A DNA stretch of 58,454 bases, taken from assembly GCA_937891425.1 (NCBI GenBank), contig CALAGD010000055.1:1-58454 (forward strand), given 5' to 3'. This document shows positions 1 through 8,341 of the stretch, in pieces. How positions within the stretch are numbered: the first letter of the stretch is position 1; the number at the start of each line of letters is the position of its first letter. The stretch comes from an uncultured Pigmentiphaga sp. Its GTDB lineage: Bacteria; Pseudomonadota; Gammaproteobacteria; Burkholderiales; Burkholderiaceae_B. Below the pieces are notes generated by a model, which saw only the letters and a program-made list of their open reading frames with translations, made no database searches and had not been told where the DNA came from. The translations under genes and the position numbers were made by a program.

Positions 1-1838
1 ACTTCCACAACTGGACCGGCAACCGCGTCACCTGCCGCGACTGGTTCCAGCTCAGTCTCAAGGAAGGGCTGACCGTCTTCCGCGACCAGGAGTTCACCGC
101 CGACATGATGGCGGCCGCGCTGCGTGAGCAGGCCGGTGACCTGCAGGGTGAAGCCCTCCGGCGTGCCCAGCAAAGCGCCCGGGCGGTCAAGCGCATCGAC
201 GACGTTCTGGTTCTGCGCGCTGCGCAGTTTCCCGAGGACGCCGGTCCCATGGCGCACCCCATACGCCCCGAAAGCTATCAGGCCATCAGCAACTTCTATA
301 CGGCCACCATCTACGAGAAAGGTGCTGAAGTCATTCGCATGCAACACACCCTGCTGGGCGAAGAAGGATTCCAGCGCGGCATGCAGGAATATTTCCGACG
401 CAACGACGGCAAAGCGGCTACATGTGACGACTTCGTGGACGCCATGGAAAGCGTCTACAAACAGCAGAATCCGGGACGCGATCTCTCCATCTTCCGTCGC
501 TGGTACAGCCAGGCCGGTACGCCCCGCGTGCGTGTGCGCCTCGAACACGATTCTGCCACGCGCCGCTGCACACTTGCGCTCGAACAAAGCAATCCGCCGG
601 TCGGTATCGAGAAACTGGCGGGCGGCGAGCTGGTGAAGCCGCCACTGCACATCCCCGTGGCTGTCGGCCTGCTCAGCGCGCAAGGTCAGCCGCTCCCGCT
701 GCGCCTCGAAGGCACGCAGATCACGCGCGACACCGTCCTCCTGGAACTCACGCAAGCCTCCCAGCACTGGGTGTTCGAAGACGTCGACGAGCGGCCCGTC
801 CCTTCGCTGCTGCGCGATTTTTCCGCACCGGTGATCATCGAGTACGACTATACCGACGACGACCTCGCCCTGCTGTTCGCCCACGACCCGAATGCATTTG
901 CCCGCTGGGAGGCTGGCCAGGAACTGGCCAGCCGCCACCTCCTGGCAATTGCCGCGGCCCTGCGCACCGGTGAGGACCTGCCCGAATCGACGGCGCTCAT
1001 CGATGCCTGGCGTGCGGTGCTCACCGACAGCGGACTGGATCCTGCCTGGCGTGCCCGCGCCCTCTCCCTGCCCTCGGAACGCATACTGGCCGAGCGCAGC
1101 GTGCCTATCGATCCGCAGTCGCTCGCGGAAGCACGTGATCATGTTCGTGCGGAGCTCGGCAGCGCGCTTCGCGCCGAATGGCACGCGACCGTCCTGGCCA
1201 ATCAGACGCCCGGACCCTATTCGCCCGACCCGCTTTCCGCTGGCAAACGCGACCTGAAGAACCTCGCCCTCACCTACCTCATGGCTGGCGGCGATGCCGA
1301 AGCTGCCGAGTACGTACAGCAGCAATTCGACGCTGCGGCCAACATGACCGACACCATGGCGGCGCTGTCGGCCCTGGTCAATTTCGGCCCGAGCTCGACC
1401 GCTCGGACCGCCCTGAACGCGTTCTATGCGAAGTGGCAGGACGACCCGCTCGTGGTCGACAAGTGGTTCTCGCTGCAGGCCTCTTCACGCACTGCCGACG
1501 TGGCCCAGGTGCGCGAGCTGATGCAGCATCCTGCCTTCGTGCTGCGCAACCCCAACCGGGTGCGGGCGCTCATCTTCCAGTTCTGCCTCAACAACCCGCG
1601 CGCCTTCCATGCTGATACCGGAGAGGGCTACGCGTTCTGGAAAGACTGCGTGTTGGAAATCGACCGCCTGAACCCTGAGATTGCCGCGCGCCTGGCGCGC
1701 GCGCTCGAACAGTATCAGCGCTACGTGCCCGTGCTGCGTGACGGCATGGCGGCTGCCCTCAACGAAGTGCGCCAGCATTCGGGCCTGTCGCGCAACGTCG
1801 CCGAAGTCGTATCGAAATCACTGGAGATATCCGCGTGA
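1..1838 (+). CDS. pepN: Aminopeptidase N, M1 family (3' part)
   Basis: The gene is cut by the left edge; the reading frame runs from base 3 and gives about 611 residues. PepN is a cytosolic zinc aminopeptidase that trims N-terminal residues from peptides. The first residues seen, FHNWTGNRVTCRDWFQ, directly follow the HEXXH zinc motif, so only the last His of that motif is visible. The Glu of KEGLTVF (third zinc ligand) and the Tyr of YEKGAEVIRM (transition-state tyrosine in E. coli PepN) are present. The rest matches the C-terminal helical domain along its whole length, including MTD.MAALSA and NPNR.R. The stop overlaps the GTG start of fbp by 4 nt, so the two genes are probably translationally coupled. 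Confidence 0.97.
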   Translation, partial: FHNWTGNRVTCRDWFQLSLKEGLTVFRDQEFTADMMAAALREQAGDLQGEALRRAQQSARAVKRIDDVLVLRAAQFPEDAGPMAHPIRPESYQAISNFYTATIYEKGAEVIRMQHTLLGEEGFQRGMQEYFRRNDGKAATCDDFVDAMESVYKQQNPGRDLSIFRRWYSQAGTPRVRVRLEHDSATRRCTLALEQSNPPVGIEKLAGGELVKPPLHIPVAVGLLSAQGQPLPLRLEGTQITRDTVLLELTQASQHWVFEDVDERPVPSLLRDFSAPVIIEYDYTDDDLALLFAHDPNAFARWEAGQELASRHLLAIAAALRTGEDLPESTALIDAWRAVLTDSGLDPAWRARALSLPSERILAERSVPIDPQSLAEARDHVRAELGSALRAEWHATVLANQTPGPYSPDPLSAGKRDLKNLALTYLMAGGDAEAAEYVQQQFDAAANMTDTMAALSALVNFGPSSTARTALNAFYAKWQDDPLVVDKWFSLQASSRTADVAQVRELMQHPAFVLRNPNRVRALIFQFCLNNPRAFHADTGEGYAFWKDCVLEIDRLNPEIAARLARALEQYQRYVPVLRDGMAAALNEVRQHSGLSRNVAEVVSKSLEISA

Positions 1839-2872
1839 AATACAAGACCCTGACCCAGTATCTCATCGAACAGCAGCGTGGTCCCGCGGCCCTGCCTGCC
1901 GACGTCCGCCTCCTGATCGAAGTCGTGGCGCGTGCCTGCAAGGCCATTGGCCATCACGTCAACAAGGGAGCTCTGGGTGGCGTCCTGGGAAGCCTCGACA
2001 GCGAGAACGTCCAGGGCGAGGTACAGAAGAAGCTGGACGTTCTCGCCAATGAGATCCTGCTGGAAGCCAACGAATGGGGGGGCAACCTAGCCGCCATGGC
2101 GTCGGAAGAAATGGAAACCATCCACGTCATTCCCAACGCTTACCCGCGAGGCGGCTACCTTCTGCTCTTCGACCCGCTTGACGGTTCGTCCAACATCGAC
2201 GTGAACGTGTCGATCGGTACCATCTTCTCGGTGTTGCGTGCGCCGGAAGCCAGCAACGGGCGCGAGATTGCCGAAACCGATTTCCTCCAGCCCGGACGCC
2301 AGCAGGTGGCCGCCGGATACGCTATCTACGGCCCGCAGACACTGCTCGTGCTCACGGTAGGAACCGGCACCGTCGGCTTCACGCTGGATCGCGAAACTGG
2401 CACCTGGCTGTTGACGAACGAGCAGATGCAGATTCCCGAAGACACCAGCGAGTTCGCCATCAACGCGTCGAACATGCGCCACTGGGCGCCGCCAGTACGG
2501 CGTTACATCGACGAATGTCTCGCTGGCAAGAGCGGCCCGCGCGGGCGCGATTTCAACATGCGTTGGGTGGCCTCGATGGTGGCCGACGTGCACCGCATTC
2601 TTACGCGCGGTGGCATCTTCATGTATCCGTGGGATGCCCGCGACCCTCGCAAGCCGGGCAAACTTCGCCTGCTTTATGAAGCCAACCCCATGAGCTTCAT
2701 CGTCGAGCAGGCAGGTGGTATGGCCAGCACGGGTTACCAGCCCATCCTTGACGTTCAGCCGCAAAGCCTCCACGAACGCGTCAGCGTCATCCTGGGCTCG
2801 AAAAACGAAGTGGAACGTGTCATCGCGTATCACCACGAAGCCCAGGGCGAGACGGGCACGGCCTCTGCCTGA
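1835..2872 (+). CDS. fbp: Fructose-1,6-bisphosphatase class I
   Basis: It hydrolyses fructose 1,6-bisphosphate to fructose 6-phosphate in gluconeogenesis, in the cytosol. The protein has 345 residues, normal for class I. The FBPase signature DPLDGSSNIDVN lies at residues 113-124, and a metal-binding EE pair lies at residues 91-92. The GTG start is chosen because GGAGA precedes it and it overlaps the pepN stop as GTGA. The downstream neighbour lpxO is convergent, with about 120 nt between them and no clear terminator. Confidence 0.97.
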   Translation: MKYKTLTQYLIEQQRGPAALPADVRLLIEVVARACKAIGHHVNKGALGGVLGSLDSENVQGEVQKKLDVLANEILLEANEWGGNLAAMASEEMETIHVIPNAYPRGGYLLLFDPLDGSSNIDVNVSIGTIFSVLRAPEASNGREIAETDFLQPGRQQVAAGYAIYGPQTLLVLTVGTGTVGFTLDRETGTWLLTNEQMQIPEDTSEFAINASNMRHWAPPVRRYIDECLAGKSGPRGRDFNMRWVASMVADVHRILTRGGIFMYPWDARDPRKPGKLRLLYEANPMSFIVEQAGGMASTGYQPILDVQPQSLHERVSVILGSKNEVERVIAYHHEAQGETGTASA

Positions 2873-2993
2873 ACCCGGCGGGCTGATCATGGTGGGCGGG
2901 CACATCAGGCTCGCGCCACCGTCCGGGGCAGAACAGCCGGTCGGGGGGTCGTGTCGGTGCATGCCGGCACAGGCAGCCATCCGAAGAGCCGAA

Positions 2994-3893
2994 TCAAATG
3001 TAGATGATCAGCAGCACGATCCCGATGATCAGGGCCCAGCGGACTAGCTCGTAAACCGCGCGATTCCAGCGCTTCAGGCGGCGGCGATATTGCCCCAGCA
3101 CCCAGGAAACATGGAATATCCTGTTCACCCAGCCAGTCTCGTCGCCTTCCTGGTTGGGTGATGAGCCGGCACTCATGAACACGCGCGAGAACCAGCGGTT
3201 GAACCGCCCCGCCCAACCGTAGCGCATGGGCCGTTCCACATCACAGAACAGGATGGTACGGGTGACGTCCGTCCCGTTGTAGGCACTGTGGATGTAGGTC
3301 TCGTCGAACAGCACACCCTCGCCGTCACGCCAGCTGTAACGCTCACCGTCGACCTCGATGTAACACCGGTCGTCGTTCGGCGTATCGAGCCCCAGGTGGT
3401 ACCGCAGAGACCCTGCATAAGGGTCGCGATGAGGGTTCAGCTGTGCTCCGGGAGGCAATACCGCGAACATGGCGGCCTTGACCTGCGGAATGCCACGCAG
3501 GATACGCACTGTCTCGGGGCAGTATTGCTCGGCCGACGGATGCTGGGCGTCGTACCATTTCAGGTAGAAGCGCTTCCAGCCTTTCTTGAAGAACGAATTG
3601 AAACCCGCGTCGTTGTTCTTTTCCGCGGCCCGAATGCGCTGTGCCTCGGCCAGCCTGCGCGCCTCGTCCCGGATGATCTCCCAGTTCTCCTGCAGCACCT
3701 TCAGATCAGGAATGGTCTGCACCGGAAGATAAGGGCGCGCGGGAACCGCGGAAAACCAGTACATGAACACGTTCACTGGCGCGAGCACTGCCGAGTGATC
3801 GGCAATCGTACGAAAAAAACTGGCCCGCACACGCCCGCGCTGATATACGTAGGCGATTGACGCGAGCCACAATCCAACCAGAAACCACTTCAT
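2994..3893 (-). CDS. lpxO: LpxO-type lipid A 2-hydroxylase (aspartyl/asparaginyl beta-hydroxylase family)
   Basis: This is an Fe(II)/2-oxoglutarate dioxygenase expected to 2-hydroxylate a secondary acyl chain of lipid A at the inner membrane. The 299 residues begin with a membrane segment (about 1-18) and end with another (about 281-299), the usual LpxO layout. His155 and Asp157 (NPHRDPYAG) and His202 (TYIHSAYN) are the likely iron ligands, and Arg212 (TRTILF) the 2-oxoglutarate anchor. The ATG at 3893 has AGGTAA a few bases upstream. The family also contains peptide hydroxylases, but the N-terminal anchor and length favour LpxO. Confidence 0.88.
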   Translation of the reverse strand: MKWFLVGLWLASIAYVYQRGRVRASFFRTIADHSAVLAPVNVFMYWFSAVPARPYLPVQTIPDLKVLQENWEIIRDEARRLAEAQRIRAAEKNNDAGFNSFFKKGWKRFYLKWYDAQHPSAEQYCPETVRILRGIPQVKAAMFAVLPPGAQLNPHRDPYAGSLRYHLGLDTPNDDRCYIEVDGERYSWRDGEGVLFDETYIHSAYNGTDVTRTILFCDVERPMRYGWAGRFNRWFSRVFMSAGSSPNQEGDETGWVNRIFHVSWVLGQYRRRLKRWNRAVYELVRWALIIGIVLLIIYI

Positions 3894-3937
3894 GCGTCAT
3901 TTACCTGTGCCTGCACCGAATGAACCGGTGCACGCCG

Positions 3938-4912
3938 TTATAGAACGAATACCGTCGCTCCGTGTGTCTTGCGCGCAGCCAGCGCTTCGTGCGCCCGTGG
4001 GGCCTCTGACAGGTCGAACCGCTGCATGACGCTGGCTTTGATCTTGCCTTGCTCGACCAGACTGAACAGTTCGGCTGCAGCTGCCTGGACCTCTTCCGCC
4101 GTGCTGGTGTATGCCGCCAGCCCCGGACGCGTCACGTACAGCGAGCCCTTCGCTGCCAGGATACCCAGGTTCACGCCAGTGACCGGTCCGGACGCGTTCC
4201 CGAAACTCACCATCAGGCCCCGCGGTCGCAGGCAGTCGAGCGAGGTCTCCCAAGTGGCCTTGCCCACTCCATCGTATACCACCGGTACCATCTTGCCGTC
4301 GGTCAGTTCGCGCACGCGCTCGACCACGTTCTCACGAGTGTAGTCGATGACTTCCCACGCGCCATACTGGCGGGCGATCTCGGCTTTTTCCGGAGTAGAG
4401 ACCGTGCCAATCAGTCGCACGCCCAAGGCACGCGCCCACTGGCAGGCGATCAGGCCGACGCCGCCGGCGGCAGCATGGAACAGGATGGTTTCGCCTTCCT
4501 TCAGCTCGTAGGTACGCCGGAACAGGTACTGCACCGTGAGCCCCTTGAGCATCAACGCGGCGGCATCCTCGAAAGCAATGGCGTCGGGCAGACGCACCAC
4601 GTGCCGCGCAGTGACGTTATGTACCTCGCCATATGCGCCCAGTGGGCCCTGGCCGTATGCCACGCGGTCGCCCGGCTTCACGTGCGTCACGTTGCTGCCT
4701 ACCGCCTGGACCACGCCAGCGCCCTCGAACCCCAGTCCGTGCGGCAATGGATGCTGGTAGAGGCCAGTGCGATAGTAGATGTCGATGAAGTTCAGACCGG
4801 CCGCATGGTTGCGTACCTGGACCTCGTCGGGACCAGGGGCGGGTACTTCAATATCGACCAGTTTGAGAACTTCCGGGCCACCATGTTCGGTGATGCGAAT
4901 GGCGCGAGTCAT
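3938..4912 (-). CDS. NADPH:quinone oxidoreductase, MDR superfamily
   Basis: A zinc-independent medium-chain reductase that probably reduces quinones or alpha,beta-unsaturated carbonyls with NADPH. The 324 residues carry the Qor-type start MTRAIRITEHGGPEVLK, the segment GLNFIDIYYRTGLY, and the nucleotide-binding turn AAAGGVGLIACQWA in the middle. No structural-zinc cysteine cluster is seen. GGAGG lies upstream of the ATG. It is the first of several minus-strand genes reading towards lpxO, but spacing does not prove an operon. The substrate cannot be told from sequence. Confidence 0.9.
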   Translation of the reverse strand: MTRAIRITEHGGPEVLKLVDIEVPAPGPDEVQVRNHAAGLNFIDIYYRTGLYQHPLPHGLGFEGAGVVQAVGSNVTHVKPGDRVAYGQGPLGAYGEVHNVTARHVVRLPDAIAFEDAAALMLKGLTVQYLFRRTYELKEGETILFHAAAGGVGLIACQWARALGVRLIGTVSTPEKAEIARQYGAWEVIDYTRENVVERVRELTDGKMVPVVYDGVGKATWETSLDCLRPRGLMVSFGNASGPVTGVNLGILAAKGSLYVTRPGLAAYTSTAEEVQAAAAELFSLVEQGKIKASVMQRFDLSEAPRAHEALAARKTHGATVFVL

Positions 4913-4987
4913 GCGATCAGGCCTCCTGTCTTGTTGCTGTCTACTTGTCGTGCACTGAATGTCGTGAACTGAACACGAACCCCTGCC

Positions 4988-5575
4988 CTAGAACGAAGAA
5001 CCCGGGGTCCTGAGAAATTCGATTTCGTCGTCGGTGCTTGCGCGACCCAGCACTGAATTGCGATGCGGGAAACGGCCAAAACGCTGGATGATGTCGCGAT
5101 GTGCGATGGCGTACTGCAAACTTTTCTGTTCGCCAGGATCGATTCCCGCCAACGCCTCGAACAGCTCGACACACCGGTTCTGGATATCGAGATCTTCTGC
5201 GTGCATCAGCGGCAGGTAAACGAACTTGCGCTGCACCGGCACCAGCAATGCGTCGCGACCCCCTTCGATCATCGCCCATGCGTAACCCAGGGCCAGCGAG
5301 TCACCCCTGAATGCCTCGGCGGTACCGCGCCACGCGTTGCGGGGGAACTGGTCGAGCAAGATGATGCGCGCCAGCTCGCCTTCGGCTGAACCGGCCCAAT
5401 CATCGAGCTGCCCCGCCAGCGCAGCCCGGATCAGCGTTCCGAACCGCACCCGGACCTCCTGGTCGAATTCCGGGTTTTTCTCGAACCATTCTGGCCGCAC
5501 GCCGAGGAAATGCGGATGTCCTGGTGGAAAGAACCAGAAATCCAGCACCGGTTGCCAGGGCACCTGTGATTGCAT
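4988..5575 (-). CDS. DUF924 family protein
   Basis: A DUF924 protein of unknown biochemical role, about 195 residues. Recognisable family segments are VLDFWFFPPG near the start, ILLDQFPRN in the middle and FVYLPLMHAED further on. The fold is predicted to be all-helical, TPR-like. I chose the ATG at 5575 because GAGG lies 5 nt upstream; an in-frame GTG at 5581 overlaps the upstream stop as GTGA and is the alternative. It follows the PLP enzyme directly, so the two are probably cotranscribed. Confidence 0.88.
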   Translation of the reverse strand: MQSQVPWQPVLDFWFFPPGHPHFLGVRPEWFEKNPEFDQEVRVRFGTLIRAALAGQLDDWAGSAEGELARIILLDQFPRNAWRGTAEAFRGDSLALGYAWAMIEGGRDALLVPVQRKFVYLPLMHAEDLDIQNRCVELFEALAGIDPGEQKSLQYAIAHRDIIQRFGRFPHRNSVLGRASTDDEIEFLRTPGSSF

Positions 5576-5577
5576 CT

Positions 5578-6846
5578 TCACCTCGTCGCAGCGTACTGCA
5601 ACGCCTGTGCGAAGTCGTCGATGAGATCTTCGGTTTCCTCGATGCCCACGGATACACGGATGAGATTGTCGGCAATGCCCATCTGCGCCCGCTTTTCCGG
5701 ACCCATCTCGTGGTATATGGTGTGCGCCGCGGGCAAGGCCAGCGTGCGGGTGTCACCGAGATGGGTGGACAGGATCACGACCTTGAGCGCGTTCATGAAG
5801 GCCAGGCAGTCGAGTTCGGAGACCAACTCGAAACTGAGCAGCGCACCATACCGCGGTGCCCGCTCGCCTGCGCGACGTGCGGCAAACAGCTGTGTCGCAC
5901 GCTCATGCCCGGGATTGCCGGGCAACCCCGGATAGTTCACGCGTGCGACCTCAGGCTGTTCAGCCAGCCACTGCGCCAGCGCAGCGGCATTGCCGCAGGC
6001 ACGCTCCATCCGCAGCGCCAGCGTTTCGGCACCTACGGCAATACGGTGGGCCGCATCCGACGAGAGGCTCGCTCCCAGATCGCGCAGGCCCTTCTTGCGC
6101 AGCTGCGTCAGCCCCCAGGTGGCCGGATCTCCCTTGCGGTAAATGTCGTAAATGTTGGGATAGCGTGACCAGTCGAAGCACCCCGTGTCGGTGATGGCGC
6201 CTCCCAGGGCGTTGCCATGTCCCCCGATGTATTTGGTGAGCGAATTCACGACGAGGCCCGCGCCCACGTCGCGAGGCCGGAACAGATACGGCGTGGAAAT
6301 GGTGTTGTCGACCACGTAGAGCAGGCCGTTCTGTGCGCACAGTTCACCAATCGCGGCCAGATCGGCGACCTGTACCCCGGGATTGGCTATGGTTTCCACG
6401 AAAACGATGCGGGTATTCGGCCGTACCGCCGCAGCCACATTGCGCACGTCCGTGGCGTCGACCATGCTCACATCGCACCCCAGCCGCTGCAGCGTCATCA
6501 GCAGGCTGTTGGTGTTGCCGAAGATGTACTGGCTCGAGATGATGTGGTCGCCTTGCTGCAGCAGCGTGGTAAACAATGCCGTGAGCGCTGCCATCCCGGT
6601 CGCGAATGCAATGGTGCCCCGCCCTCCTTCCAGCAGATTGATCTTGTTCTCGAGTGCTGCGGTGGTGGGCGTTCCCTGCCGCGCATACGAAAACCCGGAA
6701 ATCGTGCCCTGAAAGACGCCGATGAGGTCGTTGACGTCGCCGTATCTGTAGGCGGCGGAAACGTGCACCGGTTTGTGTGTGGCCCCGTGCTCGACGGCGG
6801 ATTGCCGGTCTGCATGCAGGATCGTGGTGGTGATACCGCGGTTCAT
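5578..6846 (-). CDS. Cystathionine gamma-synthase family PLP enzyme
   Basis: A PLP-dependent Cys/Met metabolism enzyme of 422 residues. The Schiff-base lysine is Lys205 in NSLTKYIGGHGNALGG. Asp180 (VVDNT) should hold the pyridine nitrogen, and Tyr54/Arg56 (SYARQGTPT) match the cofactor-phosphate contacts from the neighbouring subunit. The family covers cystathionine gamma-synthase, O-acyl/succinylhomoserine sulfhydrylase and gamma-lyases, and sequence alone does not separate them here. The start ITTTILHADRQ with an early AAYRY is typical of the 'cystathionine gamma-synthase family protein' group found widely in Burkholderiales. It is coupled to the DUF924 gene. Confidence 0.9.
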   Translation of the reverse strand: MNRGITTTILHADRQSAVEHGATHKPVHVSAAYRYGDVNDLIGVFQGTISGFSYARQGTPTTAALENKINLLEGGRGTIAFATGMAALTALFTTLLQQGDHIISSQYIFGNTNSLLMTLQRLGCDVSMVDATDVRNVAAAVRPNTRIVFVETIANPGVQVADLAAIGELCAQNGLLYVVDNTISTPYLFRPRDVGAGLVVNSLTKYIGGHGNALGGAITDTGCFDWSRYPNIYDIYRKGDPATWGLTQLRKKGLRDLGASLSSDAAHRIAVGAETLALRMERACGNAAALAQWLAEQPEVARVNYPGLPGNPGHERATQLFAARRAGERAPRYGALLSFELVSELDCLAFMNALKVVILSTHLGDTRTLALPAAHTIYHEMGPEKRAQMGIADNLIRVSVGIEETEDLIDDFAQALQYAATR

Positions 6847-6931
6847 GGATTGGCTTCGCTGAATGGGCTGCTTGGAACAGAGGTGCTGCCGGGGCTACAC
6901 GGGGTCGGCCACCTGGCCAGCACACGACCGG

Positions 6932-7678
6932 TCAGGCCATGGAACGACGCTGACGGACAGCTTCGTAGAGGCATACGGCGGAAGCCACACTGACATTCAG
7001 GCTTTCCACCGAGCCCAGCATGGGGATACGGACGAGTTCATCGCAGGTTTCACGCGTGAGGCGTCGCATTCCTTCGCCTTCTGCCCCCAGCACCCAGGCA
7101 ATGGAGCGTGTCGCATCAGTAGCATACAACTCGCCGGGCGCTTCGTCATCGGTCCCGACAATCCACACGCCCCGCTCTTTCAGTTCCCGCAGGCTACGTG
7201 CCAGGTTGGTGACGGTGATGTATGGAATGGTATCGGCCGCGCCACAGGCAACACGGCGCACCGTGGCGTTCAGACCCACGGCCCGGTCGCGCGGGGCGAT
7301 GACTGCATGAGCGCCGGCGGCGTCGGCGGTACGCAGGCAAGCACCCAGGTTATGTGGGTCGGTAACGCCGTCGAGTACAAGCAGCAGTGCGGGCCGGTTG
7401 CCCAGCTGATCCAGAATGGTGTTGAGGTCGTTGGCCAGCTCCAGCGGTGCCGCCAGCGCGACCACACCCTGGTGCCGTGCGCCACGCGCCAGGCCATCGA
7501 GACGCTCGGCATCGACCGGCCGCACGCTGATGCCCGCATCGCGCGCCTGTTGCTGCAGTGACTGCATGCGCTTGTCGCGCCGGGCTGCATCGACGTAGAG
7601 CTCACGTACGCTGCGAGGAGCGTGACGCAGTCGTGCTGTAACTGCGTGAAATCCGAGCAAGATCTGATGATTTGACAT
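6932..7678 (-). CDS. rlmB: 23S rRNA (guanosine-2251-2'-O)-methyltransferase RlmB
   Basis: A SPOUT-class methyltransferase that 2'-O-methylates G2251 in the P-loop of 23S rRNA, using S-adenosylmethionine. The 248 residues have an N-terminal substrate-binding domain (1-75) and the TrmH-type knot. The three SPOUT motifs are clear: DPHNLGACLRTADA (about 107-120), VLGAEGEGM (about 196-204) and IPMLGSVESLNVSVASAV (about 218-235). In many proteobacteria rlmB follows rnr, but no rnr lies next to it here. Confidence 0.96.
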   Translation of the reverse strand: MSNHQILLGFHAVTARLRHAPRSVRELYVDAARRDKRMQSLQQQARDAGISVRPVDAERLDGLARGARHQGVVALAAPLELANDLNTILDQLGNRPALLLVLDGVTDPHNLGACLRTADAAGAHAVIAPRDRAVGLNATVRRVACGAADTIPYITVTNLARSLRELKERGVWIVGTDDEAPGELYATDATRSIAWVLGAEGEGMRRLTRETCDELVRIPMLGSVESLNVSVASAVCLYEAVRQRRSMA

Positions 7679-7748
7679 AGAAACGCCTGAGGCCAGCGAC
7701 CCGATCTGGCAAGCCTGATGCGCGGGCTACCGGTTGTTTGCGGGAGAT

Positions 7749-8204
7749 TTACTGCAGACGGTCGTCGTCAAGGAATGCCGGCACCGGCATGACGGGAATG
7801 CCCTCTTCGAGCAGCGCATCGCGTTCGGCTCTGGTGGCAACACCCCGTATGGCACGTTGCGGGGCCTCGCCCTCATGAATTCTGCGCGCCTCGATGGCAA
7901 AGCGCTCGCCCACGTCTTCGGTGGCTCGCAGCGTTTCGCGCATGTACCGGATGAACTCGGCCTGCAATTGACGCGCACGATCTTCCGCGGCTTCACTCCG
8001 GGCACGCGCTTCGGTTTCAGAATCGGAGCTGCGCGTGACGTTGAGACGTGCCGCCGACACGCGGCGCGTGATCGACTGACTGCTGCACAGCGGGCATGCA
8101 AGCAGCCCACGTGCGACCTGCCCCTCGTAATCTTCGTGCGAGCTGAACCACCCTTCAAAAACGTGGCCGTGTTCGCACTCCAAATCGAAAACCTTGAGTG
8201 CCAT
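7749..8204 (-). CDS. DUF1178 family zinc-ribbon protein
   Basis: A 151-residue DUF1178 protein of unknown function. The N-terminus contains a probable zinc ribbon: Cys10 and His12 in LECEHGHVFEGWF, and Cys37/Cys40 in CPLC. A charged helical middle (about 60-110) and the family ending IPVMPVPAF follow. The gene starts 138 nt from the divergent AI-2E-family gene, and a perfect 18-bp palindrome lies between them. Confidence 0.9.
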   Translation of the reverse strand: MALKVFDLECEHGHVFEGWFSSHEDYEGQVARGLLACPLCSSQSITRRVSAARLNVTRSSDSETEARARSEAAEDRARQLQAEFIRYMRETLRATEDVGERFAIEARRIHEGEAPQRAIRGVATRAERDALLEEGIPVMPVPAFLDDDRLQ

Positions 8205-8226
8205 GAAATCAATTGTAAGCGAAATG

Positions 8227-8244
8227 ATGTACCGGCCGGTACAT
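8227..8244. promoter_or_regulatory. 18-bp perfect palindrome between divergent genes
   Basis: ATGTACCGGCCGGTACAT is a perfect palindrome centred 31 nt upstream of the minus-strand DUF1178 start and about 106 nt upstream of the plus-strand permease start. Size, symmetry and the GTACCGG arms resemble TetR-family operators. No TetR gene lies in the window, so the protein that would bind is unknown. Confidence 0.4.
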
Positions 8245-8341
8245 GACGGCTATTGAACCACACTACTGGCAAACTTGCGCGCTGGTTCCGTACCCGACAT
8301 CGGGGCAAATGTGGCACAAATCAAGAGTGTACGGCGGGACC

